NCBI RefSeq assembly: GCF_017310015.1
Contig: NZ_CP022297.1
Location: 1,302,001-1,366,000 of the forward strand
DNA: 64,000 nucleotides
Direction: 5' to 3'
Source of the DNA: Marinobacterium iners
GTDB lineage: Bacteria; Pseudomonadota; Gammaproteobacteria; Pseudomonadales; Balneatricaceae
Below, one piece after another: positions 1-8,402 of this stretch (position 1 is its first letter; each line of letters starts with the position of its first letter). The translations under genes were made by a program, and so were the position numbers. The notes beneath the pieces were generated by a model. The model ran no database searches and was not told the DNA's origin. It worked only from the letters and a program-made list of their open reading frames with translations.

Positions 1-718
1 CGTAGCTTACCTGGTCTGGTAAGGCGTTAAGGCCGGCTGCAGAATAGAGTTCATCAATATCGATCAACACCGTCGCGAGCCCCCAGAAATCGGTGGGGAT
101 CTGCTGCAACCATTCGGTATCGTGGCTGGCGCGTCCGGCTTCGATAAAGTCCTTGGGCTGGAAAGTGCGCGGGCGAGTGTAGATGGCCTTGCGTGCCACG
201 ATTGCTTCCCCACCCTGAATCAGTGTCAGGGGACCTGCGACAATCAAAGATCGCGCCGTGATCGTCTGCAGCACCTGAGTTCGGCGATTATCATCCACCA
301 GCAAGTCATGTCCCAGTGCCCCGGCGTGCTCAGCCTGGTTGCTCATGTATTGCAATACAGCACCAGGTGCCAGCTGCATGCTGAGAATGCCAGGCACCTG
401 CTTTTCCATTGCACTGGTGAAACGATTAAAACGGTAGAAAAACAGTTTCTCCTGGTCCGGCAGGCGCAAGTCCAGGTCCTGCTGACTATGGACGAATGCC
501 TCCAACCCGGTGATAACCGAAAGCCGCTGATGAAAAGCCTGCTCTATCTGTGCGCTGACCCGACTAAGCTCATTGAGCAGTTGCTCATCCTGTTTTGTAT
601 CAGTTGCTTGCTGCTCATAGAGTCCAAGCCCTGTCGTGACCGCGAGGCCAAGCAACAGAACGGCCAGTGGCAGTCTGTCACGTCTCAATCGGCCGGGAAG
701 ACGGAATAAAATGGCCAT
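1..718 (-). CDS. CHASE-domain membrane sensor protein, 3' part beyond window edge
   Basis: The reading frame is open from an ATG at 718 to the left edge, so 239 residues of the N-terminal part are visible and the output domain is outside the window. A hydrophobic segment (about residues 15-33, rich in L, A and V) can serve as the first membrane anchor. The following region, with the motifs FVHSQQDL, FYRFNRF and VPGILSMQLAP, resembles the extracytoplasmic CHASE domain found in front of histidine kinases and GGDEF/EAL proteins. The ATG lies 9 bases after the stop of the phosphoacceptor protein, so the three minus-strand genes look like one operon. No strong ribosome binding site is seen. Whether the missing part is a kinase or a cyclase cannot be told. 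Confidence 0.7.
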   Translation of the reverse strand, partial: MAILFRLPGRLRRDRLPLAVLLLGLAVTTGLGLYEQQATDTKQDEQLLNELSRVSAQIEQAFHQRLSVITGLEAFVHSQQDLDLRLPDQEKLFFYRFNRFTSAMEKQVPGILSMQLAPGAVLQYMSNQAEHAGALGHDLLVDDNRRTQVLQTITARSLIVAGPLTLIQGGEAIVARKAIYTRPRTFQPKDFIEAGRASHDTEWLQQIPTDFWGLATVLIDIDELYSAAGLNALPDQVSY

Positions 719-727
719 GCGATCAGG

Positions 728-1042
728 TCAATGGTCAAGGTTATCGGTAGAACCAGGGCTGGCCTGGTTTGCGATTCTTTCCAGCTCCTCTGCCACCATA
801 TCCACGGCAGCATTGAGCCGCTCATTGAGGCAGCGCGCAGCGGTATCAATTTCTTGCAGGCTGTCTCGCTGATCAGCGCTGAGAGAGGCTTCAAACTGCA
901 GTACCTGGGCGAAGCCGAGAATGGCATTCAATGGCGTGCGCAGGTCATGGGCCGTATAGGAAAAGCGATTGGCCAGGGCCATACACGCATCGGCTGTATC
1001 AGTGGGGCTGTCTGTCATGTCAGAGGGTGTTTTATCATTCAT
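728..1042 (-). CDS. Stand-alone histidine phosphoacceptor (HisKA/DHp) protein
   Basis: This 104-residue protein carries a HisKA-type phosphoacceptor motif, YTAHDLRTPLNAILGF, with the candidate phosphorylated His at residue 32, followed by a second helical stretch. It ends before any ATP-binding (HATPase) domain. A complete kinase would need about 120 more residues, and the next gene starts 9 bases downstream in a different frame with a membrane-protein N terminus, so this does not look like a simple frameshift. It may be a phosphotransfer or dimerisation module for the neighbouring receiver protein or CHASE protein. Function is inferred from one motif and from position only. Confidence 0.65.
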   Translation of the reverse strand: MNDKTPSDMTDSPTDTADACMALANRFSYTAHDLRTPLNAILGFAQVLQFEASLSADQRDSLQEIDTAARCLNERLNAAVDMVAEELERIANQASPGSTDNLDH

Positions 1043-1068
1043 GGCTTATTTCGAGTTAATCTTTTCTA

Positions 1069-1689
1069 TTAAACTTCCGCAGAAGCCGCTACTGGTGCAG
1101 TTGTACGGATCTCACCGAGGTACTGCTCCAATAGTTGCTTCAGGTCTTCCAGAAGCAGGGGCTTGTGCAGTACCTGTAGACCGCTTTGGCGCAAGTCGGC
1201 CACTTCCGCTGAACTGGGGTCCATTGCAGTAACGACCACAATTCGATTGTCAGGAAGATACTGCCCCTTTCGGATGCTACGTATCATTTCGCAACCATCC
1301 ATTGCCGGCATCATTAGGTCCGTAATGAGCAGGTCCGGCTTAATCTCGCCAAGTTTGATCAATCCCTGAAATCCGTTTTCGGCGACTTCCAATTCAACCT
1401 GAACGTGCAAGCGGACAAGATATTTTGAATACAACTTACGCAGGTAAACTTCATCTTCGACAAGCAAAATCTTGAGGGGACGGTCCGGCTTTTTTGGAGT
1501 GTGTTGCGCTACCTGAGCCTGTTGCTGGGCAATCAGTTGGGCTACCGCTTCTGCTGGAATACGTCTGTGTCCACCCGGTGTGCGCCAGGCAGGCAAAATA
1601 TCTTGTTCAACCCATAGCTGGATCGTTCTTAATGACACGTTGAGCTGTTTGGCGGCTTCTGCACTACTCAATACTGTCTTATCGGTCAT
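1069..1689 (-). CDS. MerR/excisionase-type HTH fused to a response-regulator receiver domain
   Basis: Residues 6-50 form a MerR/excisionase-type winged helix (SSAEAAKQLNVSLRTIQLW, then TPGGHRRIP). Residues 72-195 form a receiver domain with an acidic pocket (VEDE), phosphoacceptor Asp124 (LLITDLMMPAMDG) and a conserved Lys (LHKP). The order is unusual, because most response regulators have the receiver first. I chose the ATG at 1689 rather than an in-frame start at 1722 because the HTH begins just after it and a GGAG lies about 11 bases upstream. It is the first gene of a minus-strand operon with the phosphoacceptor protein and the CHASE protein, so a phosphorelay ending at this DNA-binding protein is plausible. 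Confidence 0.8.
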   Translation of the reverse strand: MTDKTVLSSAEAAKQLNVSLRTIQLWVEQDILPAWRTPGGHRRIPAEAVAQLIAQQQAQVAQHTPKKPDRPLKILLVEDEVYLRKLYSKYLVRLHVQVELEVAENGFQGLIKLGEIKPDLLITDLMMPAMDGCEMIRSIRKGQYLPDNRIVVVTAMDPSSAEVADLRQSGLQVLHKPLLLEDLKQLLEQYLGEIRTTAPVAASAEV

Positions 1690-2006
1690 GGTGTTAGCGA
1701 CTCCAGTGCATCCGTACGGCAACTTTTAATGGTCTCGGATCGAGAGCCGTTTGCGGTCAGCAAATTATACCCTCTGTTATCGGTAACCCTCGCGCTGTTC
1801 CGCAGCGCTTGTGTGTATTGTTTTGCAGTATCCCTGTGAAACTGAAAGCAAGATTATCAAAATTTTCAGAATTATCAACTTTACTATTATTTTAGTTTTT
1901 AGTACTTTTGTCTCCGTCAAGCGACTGGCCCAATGTGTTGGACTCAAATGAGCAGGTGCTCGTTTGTTTCCTGAAGCGTAACAACGGTGAAGATGAGGCA
2001 AAAAGC
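1690..2006. other. Divergent intergenic region, no gene seen
   Basis: This 317-base gap separates the minus-strand HTH/receiver operon from the plus-strand signalling operon. The part from about 1850 to 1915 is clearly AT-rich and is the likely place for promoters on both strands. I could not pick a convincing pair of -35 and -10 boxes. The only clear site is a GAGG at 1995-1998, the ribosome binding site for the gene starting at 2007. Reading frames crossing this region have no signal peptide or family features and look incidental. Confidence 0.5.
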
Positions 2007-2513
2007 ATGAAGCGTATCCTTGCAGCTGTGGTATTGATGCTGGCTTTTCATCCGGCACTGTCCGAAGACGTTACGCTGTCCAAGCCTGAAGGGAATGTGA
2101 TTCTCAGTGTCGAGGGTGCTATCTCACATACAAACAGTGGAGATAACCAAATGCTGTTTGATCGCGCGATGCTGGAGCAGCTTGGCATGCATGTGCTTGA
2201 GACAGTGACCCCATGGAATGATGGGGTGCAGCGCTACGAAGGGCCTTTGATGCGGGACCTGCTTGCAGCGGTTGGAGCGAAAGGGCAGGAGGTCGTGGTT
2301 ACGGCACTGAATGACTACAGTGCACCTGTACCGATCAGCGACTACTACACCGATGATGTGATTCTGGCAATCAAGGAAAACGGATCCTACATGCGGGTGC
2401 GCGACAAGGGGCCACTGTTTATCGTTTACCCTTTTGACAGTAACCCGCAGTTGAATAATGAACTGACATACAGCCGTGCTGTGTGGCAGGTGAAATCGAT
2501 TCTGGTGCGCTGA
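2007..2513 (+). CDS. Periplasmic protein with molybdopterin-oxidoreductase-like fold, no cysteine
   Basis: This 168-residue protein starts with a clear signal peptide (MKRILAAVVLMLAFHPALS) and is expected in the periplasm. The body (YEGPLMRDLLAAVG, DYSAPVPISDYY, GPLFIVYPFD) resembles small members of the oxidoreductase molybdopterin-binding (SUOX-type) family. The whole protein has no cysteine, so the usual Cys ligand to molybdenum is missing and it is more likely a ligand-binding or sensory protein than an enzyme. The ATG at 2007 is preceded by GAGG with 8-base spacing; an upstream in-frame start at 1908 would hide the signal peptide. It lies 52 bases before a membrane hybrid kinase and may be its periplasmic partner. 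The family call is moderate and the role is inferred. Confidence 0.65.
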   Translation: MKRILAAVVLMLAFHPALSEDVTLSKPEGNVILSVEGAISHTNSGDNQMLFDRAMLEQLGMHVLETVTPWNDGVQRYEGPLMRDLLAAVGAKGQEVVVTALNDYSAPVPISDYYTDDVILAIKENGSYMRVRDKGPLFIVYPFDSNPQLNNELTYSRAVWQVKSILVR

Positions 2514-2565
2514 GCAAAGGCAAGGCTTGGTCGCTTCAGCAAGTCCTGGGATGAGGGCCGCAAGC

Positions 2566-4416
2566 ATGGCTGTATGGAATGTAAAGCTCAGGGCGCTGTT
2601 AATCATTACAGTCTTATGTTTGCTGGCTATGGCCTATACCTTTGTTCTGATCAGTAAAAAAGAGCAGTCTGTGGTCAGTGCCGTGCAGGAAAATGCACTG
2701 TGGGCCGCACACCAGATGGACAGAGAGAGCCTGCAGCTGAAAACCGTGCTGACCCTGCTGGAGCAGCGCGTGGATGATCCCGCTCTTTTGGATGAGTTGC
2801 GCCTTCGCTTCGATATTCTCATCAGTCGACTGTCCATTGTCTCTGGCGGCCAACTTGGGGATGTTTTTGCAGAATACCCGGACACCCGAACGGCGATCGA
2901 ACGCATTGAGCAACTGCTTGAGCAGATGGATGAAACCGTGTTTGGTCAGCCAAGTGCAGAGGATATCACTCAGCTCCGACAGCACTCCGAACGTATATAT
3001 GAAGCATCCAACCAGGTTCTGTTGAGTGCGCTTGATCATACCACCCGGCTCAAGGTACTGACCCGTAAGGATGTGAAGGGGCTTTTCAACTATCTGGCAC
3101 TGTTGATGGCCCTCATTACGCTATCAACTGCCATCATGATTTACATGCTGTGGCGACAGACCAGTGCCACCCGCAAGGCGCGCGACAACGCCTTGAGTCT
3201 GGCGCAGACACTGGAGGTGACAGCACAAGAAGCCCGTGCCGCTGATCAGGCCAAGTCGGAGTTCCTGGCGACCATGAGCCATGAGCTGAGAACGCCCATG
3301 AACGGCATAATCGGTCTGACACGTCTGTTGGCAGAGACCGATTTGGATGATGAGCAGCGCCGCTACGTTGAGACGGTTGGCCAGTCATCCAATGCGCTGA
3401 TGACCATTCTGAACGACATCCTCGATATTTCCAAAATGGAGTCCGGTGCCTTTGAGTTGATCGATGAATCGTTTGAAGTACATACCCTCATCAGAGAAAC
3501 CATTGAGCTGTTCCAGCACAGCGCAGCTGAAAACGGGGTTACTCTGAGCAGCGATATCGGGCCTCATCTGACAGGGCATTTCAGGGCAGATGCAACACGG
3601 TTGCGCCAGGTACTCCTCAATCTGGTAGGGAATGCAATCAAGTTCACGCCCAGTGGTGAGGTCAAGCTGGTGGTGCGGAGTTACCTTGATGAACACGGAC
3701 GCTCGCACCTTCTATGTGAAGTGGTCGACACCGGAATAGGCATCAGCCCTGAGGTTCGTTCTCGTCTCTTCAAGGCGTTCAGTCAGGCCGACTCGTCTAC
3801 CGAACGTCACTTTGGAGGCACAGGCCTTGGGCTTGCGATTTGCAAGCGCATTGTAGAGGCGATGAGGGGCAAGATCGATTTCTTCAGCACCCCAGGCAAA
3901 GGTTCAACTTTCTGGTTTCATGTGCCGCTGATGTGTGCTGAACCCGTGTCTGAGCCAGACACTGAAAAGAGGGAATCGGCAGTCGAGAGCAGCGATGCTT
4001 CAGATGCACCCCCAAACACAGGACTGAACATTCTGCTGGTCGAGGATAACCCGACCAACCAGCTGGTCGCTGGCAAGATGCTCGCACACTTGGGCCACCA
4101 GGCGGATGTGGCTGCAGATGGCGAACAGGCGCTGAGGTTGCTGGAGCAGTCCAGTTATGATCTGGTTTTGATGGATATACAGATGCCGGTTATGGATGGA
4201 CTCGAGGCGACACGGCATATCCGCCAGCTTCAGCCACCCGTTGCATCCATTCCAATAATAGGATTGACCGCGAATGCGATGAAAGGTGACAGCGAGCGCT
4301 ACCTGGCGGCAGGTATGGATGACTATCTGCCAAAGCCTATTGATTTCAACGCGCTCAAGCATCTGCTGTGCCACTGGCAATCAGTTAAAGCAGCAGGGCC
4401 CCCGACAACACAATAA
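2566..4416 (+). CDS. Hybrid sensor histidine kinase with C-terminal receiver
   Basis: This 616-residue protein has two membrane segments (about 8-28 and 174-196) enclosing a helical periplasmic region. It continues with a HisKA domain with His239 in SHELRTPMNG, a HATPase domain with N, G1 and G2 boxes (NLVGNAIKF, DTGIGIS, GGTGLGLAI), and a receiver domain with Asp537 (VLMDIQMPVMDG). There is no cytoplasmic PAS domain, so the signal probably comes from the periplasm. I chose ATG 2566 because GAGGG sits 8 bases upstream and the first membrane helix follows at once; a TTG at 2527 and ATG at 2551 are also in frame. Its neighbours suggest input from the upstream secreted protein and output towards the chemotaxis cluster, but the partner is not known. 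Confidence 0.85.
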   Translation: MAVWNVKLRALLIITVLCLLAMAYTFVLISKKEQSVVSAVQENALWAAHQMDRESLQLKTVLTLLEQRVDDPALLDELRLRFDILISRLSIVSGGQLGDVFAEYPDTRTAIERIEQLLEQMDETVFGQPSAEDITQLRQHSERIYEASNQVLLSALDHTTRLKVLTRKDVKGLFNYLALLMALITLSTAIMIYMLWRQTSATRKARDNALSLAQTLEVTAQEARAADQAKSEFLATMSHELRTPMNGIIGLTRLLAETDLDDEQRRYVETVGQSSNALMTILNDILDISKMESGAFELIDESFEVHTLIRETIELFQHSAAENGVTLSSDIGPHLTGHFRADATRLRQVLLNLVGNAIKFTPSGEVKLVVRSYLDEHGRSHLLCEVVDTGIGISPEVRSRLFKAFSQADSSTERHFGGTGLGLAICKRIVEAMRGKIDFFSTPGKGSTFWFHVPLMCAEPVSEPDTEKRESAVESSDASDAPPNTGLNILLVEDNPTNQLVAGKMLAHLGHQADVAADGEQALRLLEQSSYDLVLMDIQMPVMDGLEATRHIRQLQPPVASIPIIGLTANAMKGDSERYLAAGMDDYLPKPIDFNALKHLLCHWQSVKAAGPPTTQ

Positions 4417-4536
4417 TTCCGAATTTGACGCACTGACAGGATGGCCTGACAGCTACCCAGGGCACTTTGCACTCCAAATTCAGCTGACTTGTATTACTCA
4501 GGCTACTTCAGGTAATTGAATATAAAGGGAAATCGT

Positions 4537-5754
4537 ATGATTTATCCGATCTTTAGCGGTGAAAATCAGAAAAACCAGAAACCGGTGCTGGAATCACTTC
4601 AGCGCCAGCTGGTTTGGCTGGCGTTGCTGTTGTCAGGACTCATGGTGGTGACCTTGATGACGGAGGGCTGGCTTTCGGCCCCGCTCGTGCTCGGTGCCGT
4701 TGCAGTGGTAATTCTCGTTTTGAAAGGCATCGCTCAATACAGGCAGGGTCTGGTTATTGAAAGTGCCCGCGAACAGCATGAGCACGAAAAGCAGCAGCAT
4801 TATTACGCTGCCTGCGACGCCTTGATACATGCGCTGGATGAAGTTGTACCCGCCTGGAAAGACACCCTGCTCAGTGGGCGTGGTTTGATGGAAGGCGCCG
4901 TGACGCACATCGCCGAGCGATTTGAAGAGATCAACGATCAGTTCAACCGTGCGGTCGATGCCGGTGACGAAGCAGCTTTCGCGCGCAAACAGCAGGCACT
5001 GGCCGGGGTCAGTGCATCGGCTCATGATGCGTTCGATAAGCTGTGGCATGCATTGGAGTCCGGTTGTCATCGTGAGGAGCAAACCAATCAGTTGATCGAT
5101 CAGCTGGCAAAGCAGAACGCAGTACTGGTCGAACACGCGGCACAGGTGCGGCATATCGCCGAGCGTATCAATTTGCTGGCATTGAACGCAGCGATTGAAG
5201 CGGCAAGGGCGGGCCATATGGGACGTGGTTTTGCGGTCGTGGCCAGCGAGGTACGTATGTTGGCAGCGCGTTCCTCAGAAACCGGCGAGCAGATTACTGA
5301 TGTGGTGCAGCAAGTTAATCGTCAGATGGAGCAGGTGGTACAGCAGGCACAACACAATCTTGATTGCTCACGCACTGCCATTGCCAGTAACCGGCACACC
5401 ATTGATGAAACTCTGGGGACGATGCGCCAGCGGGTTGATGCCATCACAGTAGATGCCAAAGAGCTGTTGCAACTTAAGCAGGAAGTTGAGGGCAAGGTGA
5501 GTGATGTGATTGTGAACCTGCAATTCCAGGACCAGCTGAGCCAGATCACAGGCCACATTATCGAAGCCCTCGATGACTTCAACCAACTGGCAGCGTTACG
5601 TAATGACGAGCAGCTGGAGCCTTTTATCAATGGCGCCAGTACCTTGCTTGATGATATGCGCAAGCGCGCGTCAACGGATGCCGAGCGACGCGTTTTTGTC
5701 GGCAACACGAGTGCCCACCACCCGACCCCACATAACGAGATTACTTTTTTCTGA
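4537..5754 (+). CDS. Methyl-accepting chemotaxis protein without a periplasmic sensor domain
   Basis: The 405-residue protein has two closely spaced membrane helices (about residues 24-60) with almost nothing between them, so it lacks a periplasmic ligand domain. There is no obvious HAMP domain. A long helical region follows, and then the MCP signalling hairpin with the tip sequence INLLALNAAIEAARAG. The C-terminal part (NLQFQDQLSQITGHI) resembles MCP-like proteins that work with cluster-specific CheA/CheW sets. ATG 4537 follows AAAGGGA at 4524-4530; a TTG at 4516 is a weaker choice. cheY follows 11 bases downstream. It may sense a cytoplasmic or membrane signal, or act as an adaptor for the preceding kinase. 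Confidence 0.85.
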   Translation: MIYPIFSGENQKNQKPVLESLQRQLVWLALLLSGLMVVTLMTEGWLSAPLVLGAVAVVILVLKGIAQYRQGLVIESAREQHEHEKQQHYYAACDALIHALDEVVPAWKDTLLSGRGLMEGAVTHIAERFEEINDQFNRAVDAGDEAAFARKQQALAGVSASAHDAFDKLWHALESGCHREEQTNQLIDQLAKQNAVLVEHAAQVRHIAERINLLALNAAIEAARAGHMGRGFAVVASEVRMLAARSSETGEQITDVVQQVNRQMEQVVQQAQHNLDCSRTAIASNRHTIDETLGTMRQRVDAITVDAKELLQLKQEVEGKVSDVIVNLQFQDQLSQITGHIIEALDDFNQLAALRNDEQLEPFINGASTLLDDMRKRASTDAERRVFVGNTSAHHPTPHNEITFF

Positions 5755-5765
5755 GGAGTACCCCC

Positions 5766-6128
5766 ATGAGCAAGAGCATTCTTGTCGTCGATGATTCCGC
5801 ATCCGTCCGCCAAGTCGTCAGTATGGCGCTGCGCGGTGCGGGGCATGATGTCGTGACCGCAAACGATGGCCATGATGCCCTCGGCAAGCTGGATGGGCGG
5901 CGTTTCCACCTGATTGTCAGCGATGTGAATATGCCCAGGATGGATGGCATCACGCTGGTGCGTGAATTGAAACAAAAACCGGCATACCGGTTTACGCCGG
6001 TACTGATGCTGACCACTGAGTCGGAGGAGGCAAAAAAGGCTGAAGGCAAGGCCGCCGGTGCCAAGGCCTGGCTGGTCAAGCCTTTTAAGCCTGATGTCCT
6101 GTTGGCAGCCGTGGCAAGGTTGGCCTGA
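5766..6128 (+). CDS. cheY: CheY-type single-domain response regulator
   Basis: This 120-residue protein is one receiver domain with the acidic pair DD at residues 9-10, phosphoacceptor Asp53 (LIVSDVNMPRMDG), a conserved Thr in LTTES and the Lys of WLVKPF. It has no output domain, as expected for CheY, which is phosphorylated by CheA and acts on a motor or other target. GAGGAG lies just upstream of the ATG. It is embedded between an MCP and the STAS and cheA genes. The presence of cheD and a STAS gene suggests a secondary chemosensory pathway, so the output may not be the flagellar motor. Confidence 0.9.
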   Translation: MSKSILVVDDSASVRQVVSMALRGAGHDVVTANDGHDALGKLDGRRFHLIVSDVNMPRMDGITLVRELKQKPAYRFTPVLMLTTESEEAKKAEGKAAGAKAWLVKPFKPDVLLAAVARLA

Positions 6129-6129
6129 G

Positions 6130-6444
6130 ATGGCAACTGTAACAGCCGATCAGTTGAACCTGCCAGGTTTGGATGTGGGTGCTTCTCTGACCATTTTTGA
6201 TGTGGCTAGGCTGGAAAATCGGTGGCGCGAAAAAGGCTCTGTACAGGGGATACAACTGGAGTTGAATACCGTTGAAGAGGTAGATGCTGCAGGTATTCAG
6301 TGGCTGCTGATTATGGCAGCACGAGCGAAACCACAACAGACCTGCCCTGTGATCTGTTCTGCGAGTGCTCCAGTGTCTGAAGCACTCAGGCTTATGGGGT
6401 TGACGGCTCTGCTGCCGGCAACAGGTGAGGCCAGCCATGAATGA
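6130..6444 (+). CDS. STAS-domain protein of the chemosensory cluster
   Basis: The 104-residue product matches the STAS (anti-sigma-factor-antagonist-like) fold, with a first strand SLTIFDVARLENRW and the conserved loop VEEVDAAGIQWLLIM. In classical phosphorylatable STAS proteins this loop carries Ser or Thr (D-S-S-G or D-T-A-G). Here it reads D-A-A-G, so the usual phosphorylation site is missing. The ATG at 6130 follows the cheY stop by one base and the gene overlaps the cheA start by 8 bases, so the three are translationally coupled. Some proteobacterial che clusters carry such a small STAS gene near cheA; its exact role here is unknown. Confidence 0.75.
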   Translation: MATVTADQLNLPGLDVGASLTIFDVARLENRWREKGSVQGIQLELNTVEEVDAAGIQWLLIMAARAKPQQTCPVICSASAPVSEALRLMGLTALLPATGEASHE

Positions 6445-8365
6445 AGCTGTGGAGATATTTCGCCAGGAGGCGGCAGAGCATCTGCTTGAAATGGAAACGG
6501 CACTGCTGGATATGGATGAGCGGCCGGGAGATCACGCCTTGATCGCGCCTCTTTTCAGAGCAATGCATACCATCAAGGGAGCATCCGGCATGGTCGGCTT
6601 TGATCACCTCTCTCGCTTTACGCACCACCTGGAAACATTTCTGGATGCCGTGCGTTCCGATCGTCTGGTGCTTGCGAAGGATGGCGTTGATCTTCTGTTG
6701 CATGCGCGTGATCACATTGAGCAGTTGCTGGTCGAGCCAACACCGTCGGATTCGCTCGTGCACATCAGTGAGAGTCTGACCCGTCAGGTTCAGCGGTTAT
6801 TGGCAGCCGAAGTTGCGCATGAGCCAGTGGAGCAGAGTACACCGGCGCAAAAGTGCAGGCAGTTCAACATCGTGATCAGACCTTCAGCGGATGCTTTTCG
6901 GGAAGGATTCGATCTGCTGCCGGTATTGCGGGAGCTGGACGCACTCGGTACCGCCAGCGTAACAACCGAGTTTGAAGAGCAAGCGTTGTCGGCGACATTT
7001 GATCCTGAAAGCTGCCATCTCTCGGTTCGGGTCATGCTTGAAACCCATGCAAACATGGACCAGATCGAAGAGGCGTTCTTTTTTGTTCTGGACGAGTGGG
7101 ACGTTGATATCCAGCCAGTCAGCGATCTGTCTGATGCAGTTGGCAGCGACATGGCGCACGTCCGCAATGGGTCTGCCCCCATTGTTCATGAAGACCAGAA
7201 AACGGCTGAAGCCGTTCCCGAAGCCAGTATCCGGGTCACCCAGCAAAAGCTGGATCAATTAATGAATCAAGTCGGTGAGTTGGTCATCCTGCAGGCGCGT
7301 CTTAACCAGCTGGCAATTGATACAGGTGATGAGCGTACAGCTGTTTTGGCAGAAGAGTTCGAGCGCCTGGCATCGGGTCTGCGCGATAACGCATTTGAAA
7401 TTCGAATGCTGCCGATTGGCTCCATCTTTGGCCGCTTCAGGCGCATGGTGCGTGATATTGCTCCCGAGCTGGGCAAGGAGGTGGTACTTGAAACCGATGG
7501 CGCCGAGACGGAGCTGGACAAGGTCATGCTGGATCGTTTGGCCGACCCACTCATACACCTGCTGCGCAACAGCCTTGATCACGGTATTGAGCAACCTGAA
7601 CAGCGTATCCAAGCCGGTAAGGAGCGGTGCGCACGTTTGACGCTCAGCGCCAGCCAACATCAGGGACAGGTGCTGATCTGTGTCAGCGATGATGGCGCAG
7701 GCCTCGATACAGACCGAATTCAGGCGCGTGCGGTTGAGCGTGGGTTAATAGAGGCGCATGAGTCTCTGGACGAGCAGGCAATTCACCAGCTGGTGTTCGA
7801 GCCGGGTTTCTCAACCGCCGAAGCGGTATCGGATCTTTCCGGGCGGGGTGTGGGCATGGATGTGGTCAAACGTTCCGTGGAGGCACTGCAGGGACGTGTC
7901 ACGATCGAGTCGACCCGTGGCAAGGGCACCTGTGTGCGGATCCGCCTGCCGATGACACTGGCAATCATAGAAGGGCTGATGGTGGCCGTTGCGGATGACC
8001 ATTATGTCATCCCGCTGAGTGCTGTTGAAGAGTGCATCGAATCAACCGGAACAGAGCCTTGCGATGATCAGGGTGTTCGTCTGCTGAGACATCGCGACGA
8101 GCTGGTGCCTTCTCTTAGTCTCAGAGATTGTTTTGATATTGCCGGAGAGCATCCAGACATTCAGCAGACCGTCATCGTGCGTGTTGATGACGCACGGTAT
8201 GGCGTCACGGTCGATGAAGTCATCGGTCATCACCAGACAGTAATCAAGAACCTGGGACGCCTCTATCAGAGCGTACCCGGAATGATGGGTGCAACCATCA
8301 TGGGCAACGGCCGGATCGCCATGATCCTTGATCTGCCGGAGCTCGTGGCGGAACTGCGAGCCTGA
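6437..8365 (+). CDS. cheA: Chemotaxis histidine kinase CheA
   Basis: The 642-residue protein has the CheA layout. An HPt domain carries phosphorylated His44 in AMHTIKGASGM. A middle region (about 135-240) may bind CheY or CheB. Next come a dimerisation helix pair (KLDQLMNQVGELV), an ATPase domain (NSLDHGIE, DDGAGLD, GRGVGMDVV) and a C-terminal CheW-like domain. It autophosphorylates in response to MCP signals and passes phosphate to CheY and CheB. The ATG at 6437 is preceded by GAGG with 6-base spacing. One HPt domain and no attached receiver make it the simple CheA type rather than the ChpA type. Confidence 0.93.
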   Translation: MNEAVEIFRQEAAEHLLEMETALLDMDERPGDHALIAPLFRAMHTIKGASGMVGFDHLSRFTHHLETFLDAVRSDRLVLAKDGVDLLLHARDHIEQLLVEPTPSDSLVHISESLTRQVQRLLAAEVAHEPVEQSTPAQKCRQFNIVIRPSADAFREGFDLLPVLRELDALGTASVTTEFEEQALSATFDPESCHLSVRVMLETHANMDQIEEAFFFVLDEWDVDIQPVSDLSDAVGSDMAHVRNGSAPIVHEDQKTAEAVPEASIRVTQQKLDQLMNQVGELVILQARLNQLAIDTGDERTAVLAEEFERLASGLRDNAFEIRMLPIGSIFGRFRRMVRDIAPELGKEVVLETDGAETELDKVMLDRLADPLIHLLRNSLDHGIEQPEQRIQAGKERCARLTLSASQHQGQVLICVSDDGAGLDTDRIQARAVERGLIEAHESLDEQAIHQLVFEPGFSTAEAVSDLSGRGVGMDVVKRSVEALQGRVTIESTRGKGTCVRIRLPMTLAIIEGLMVAVADDHYVIPLSAVEECIESTGTEPCDDQGVRLLRHRDELVPSLSLRDCFDIAGEHPDIQQTVIVRVDDARYGVTVDEVIGHHQTVIKNLGRLYQSVPGMMGATIMGNGRIAMILDLPELVAELRA

Positions 8366-8402
8366 AACAAACACTAGCGATTTATTAACGAAGGATAATG
8401 TG

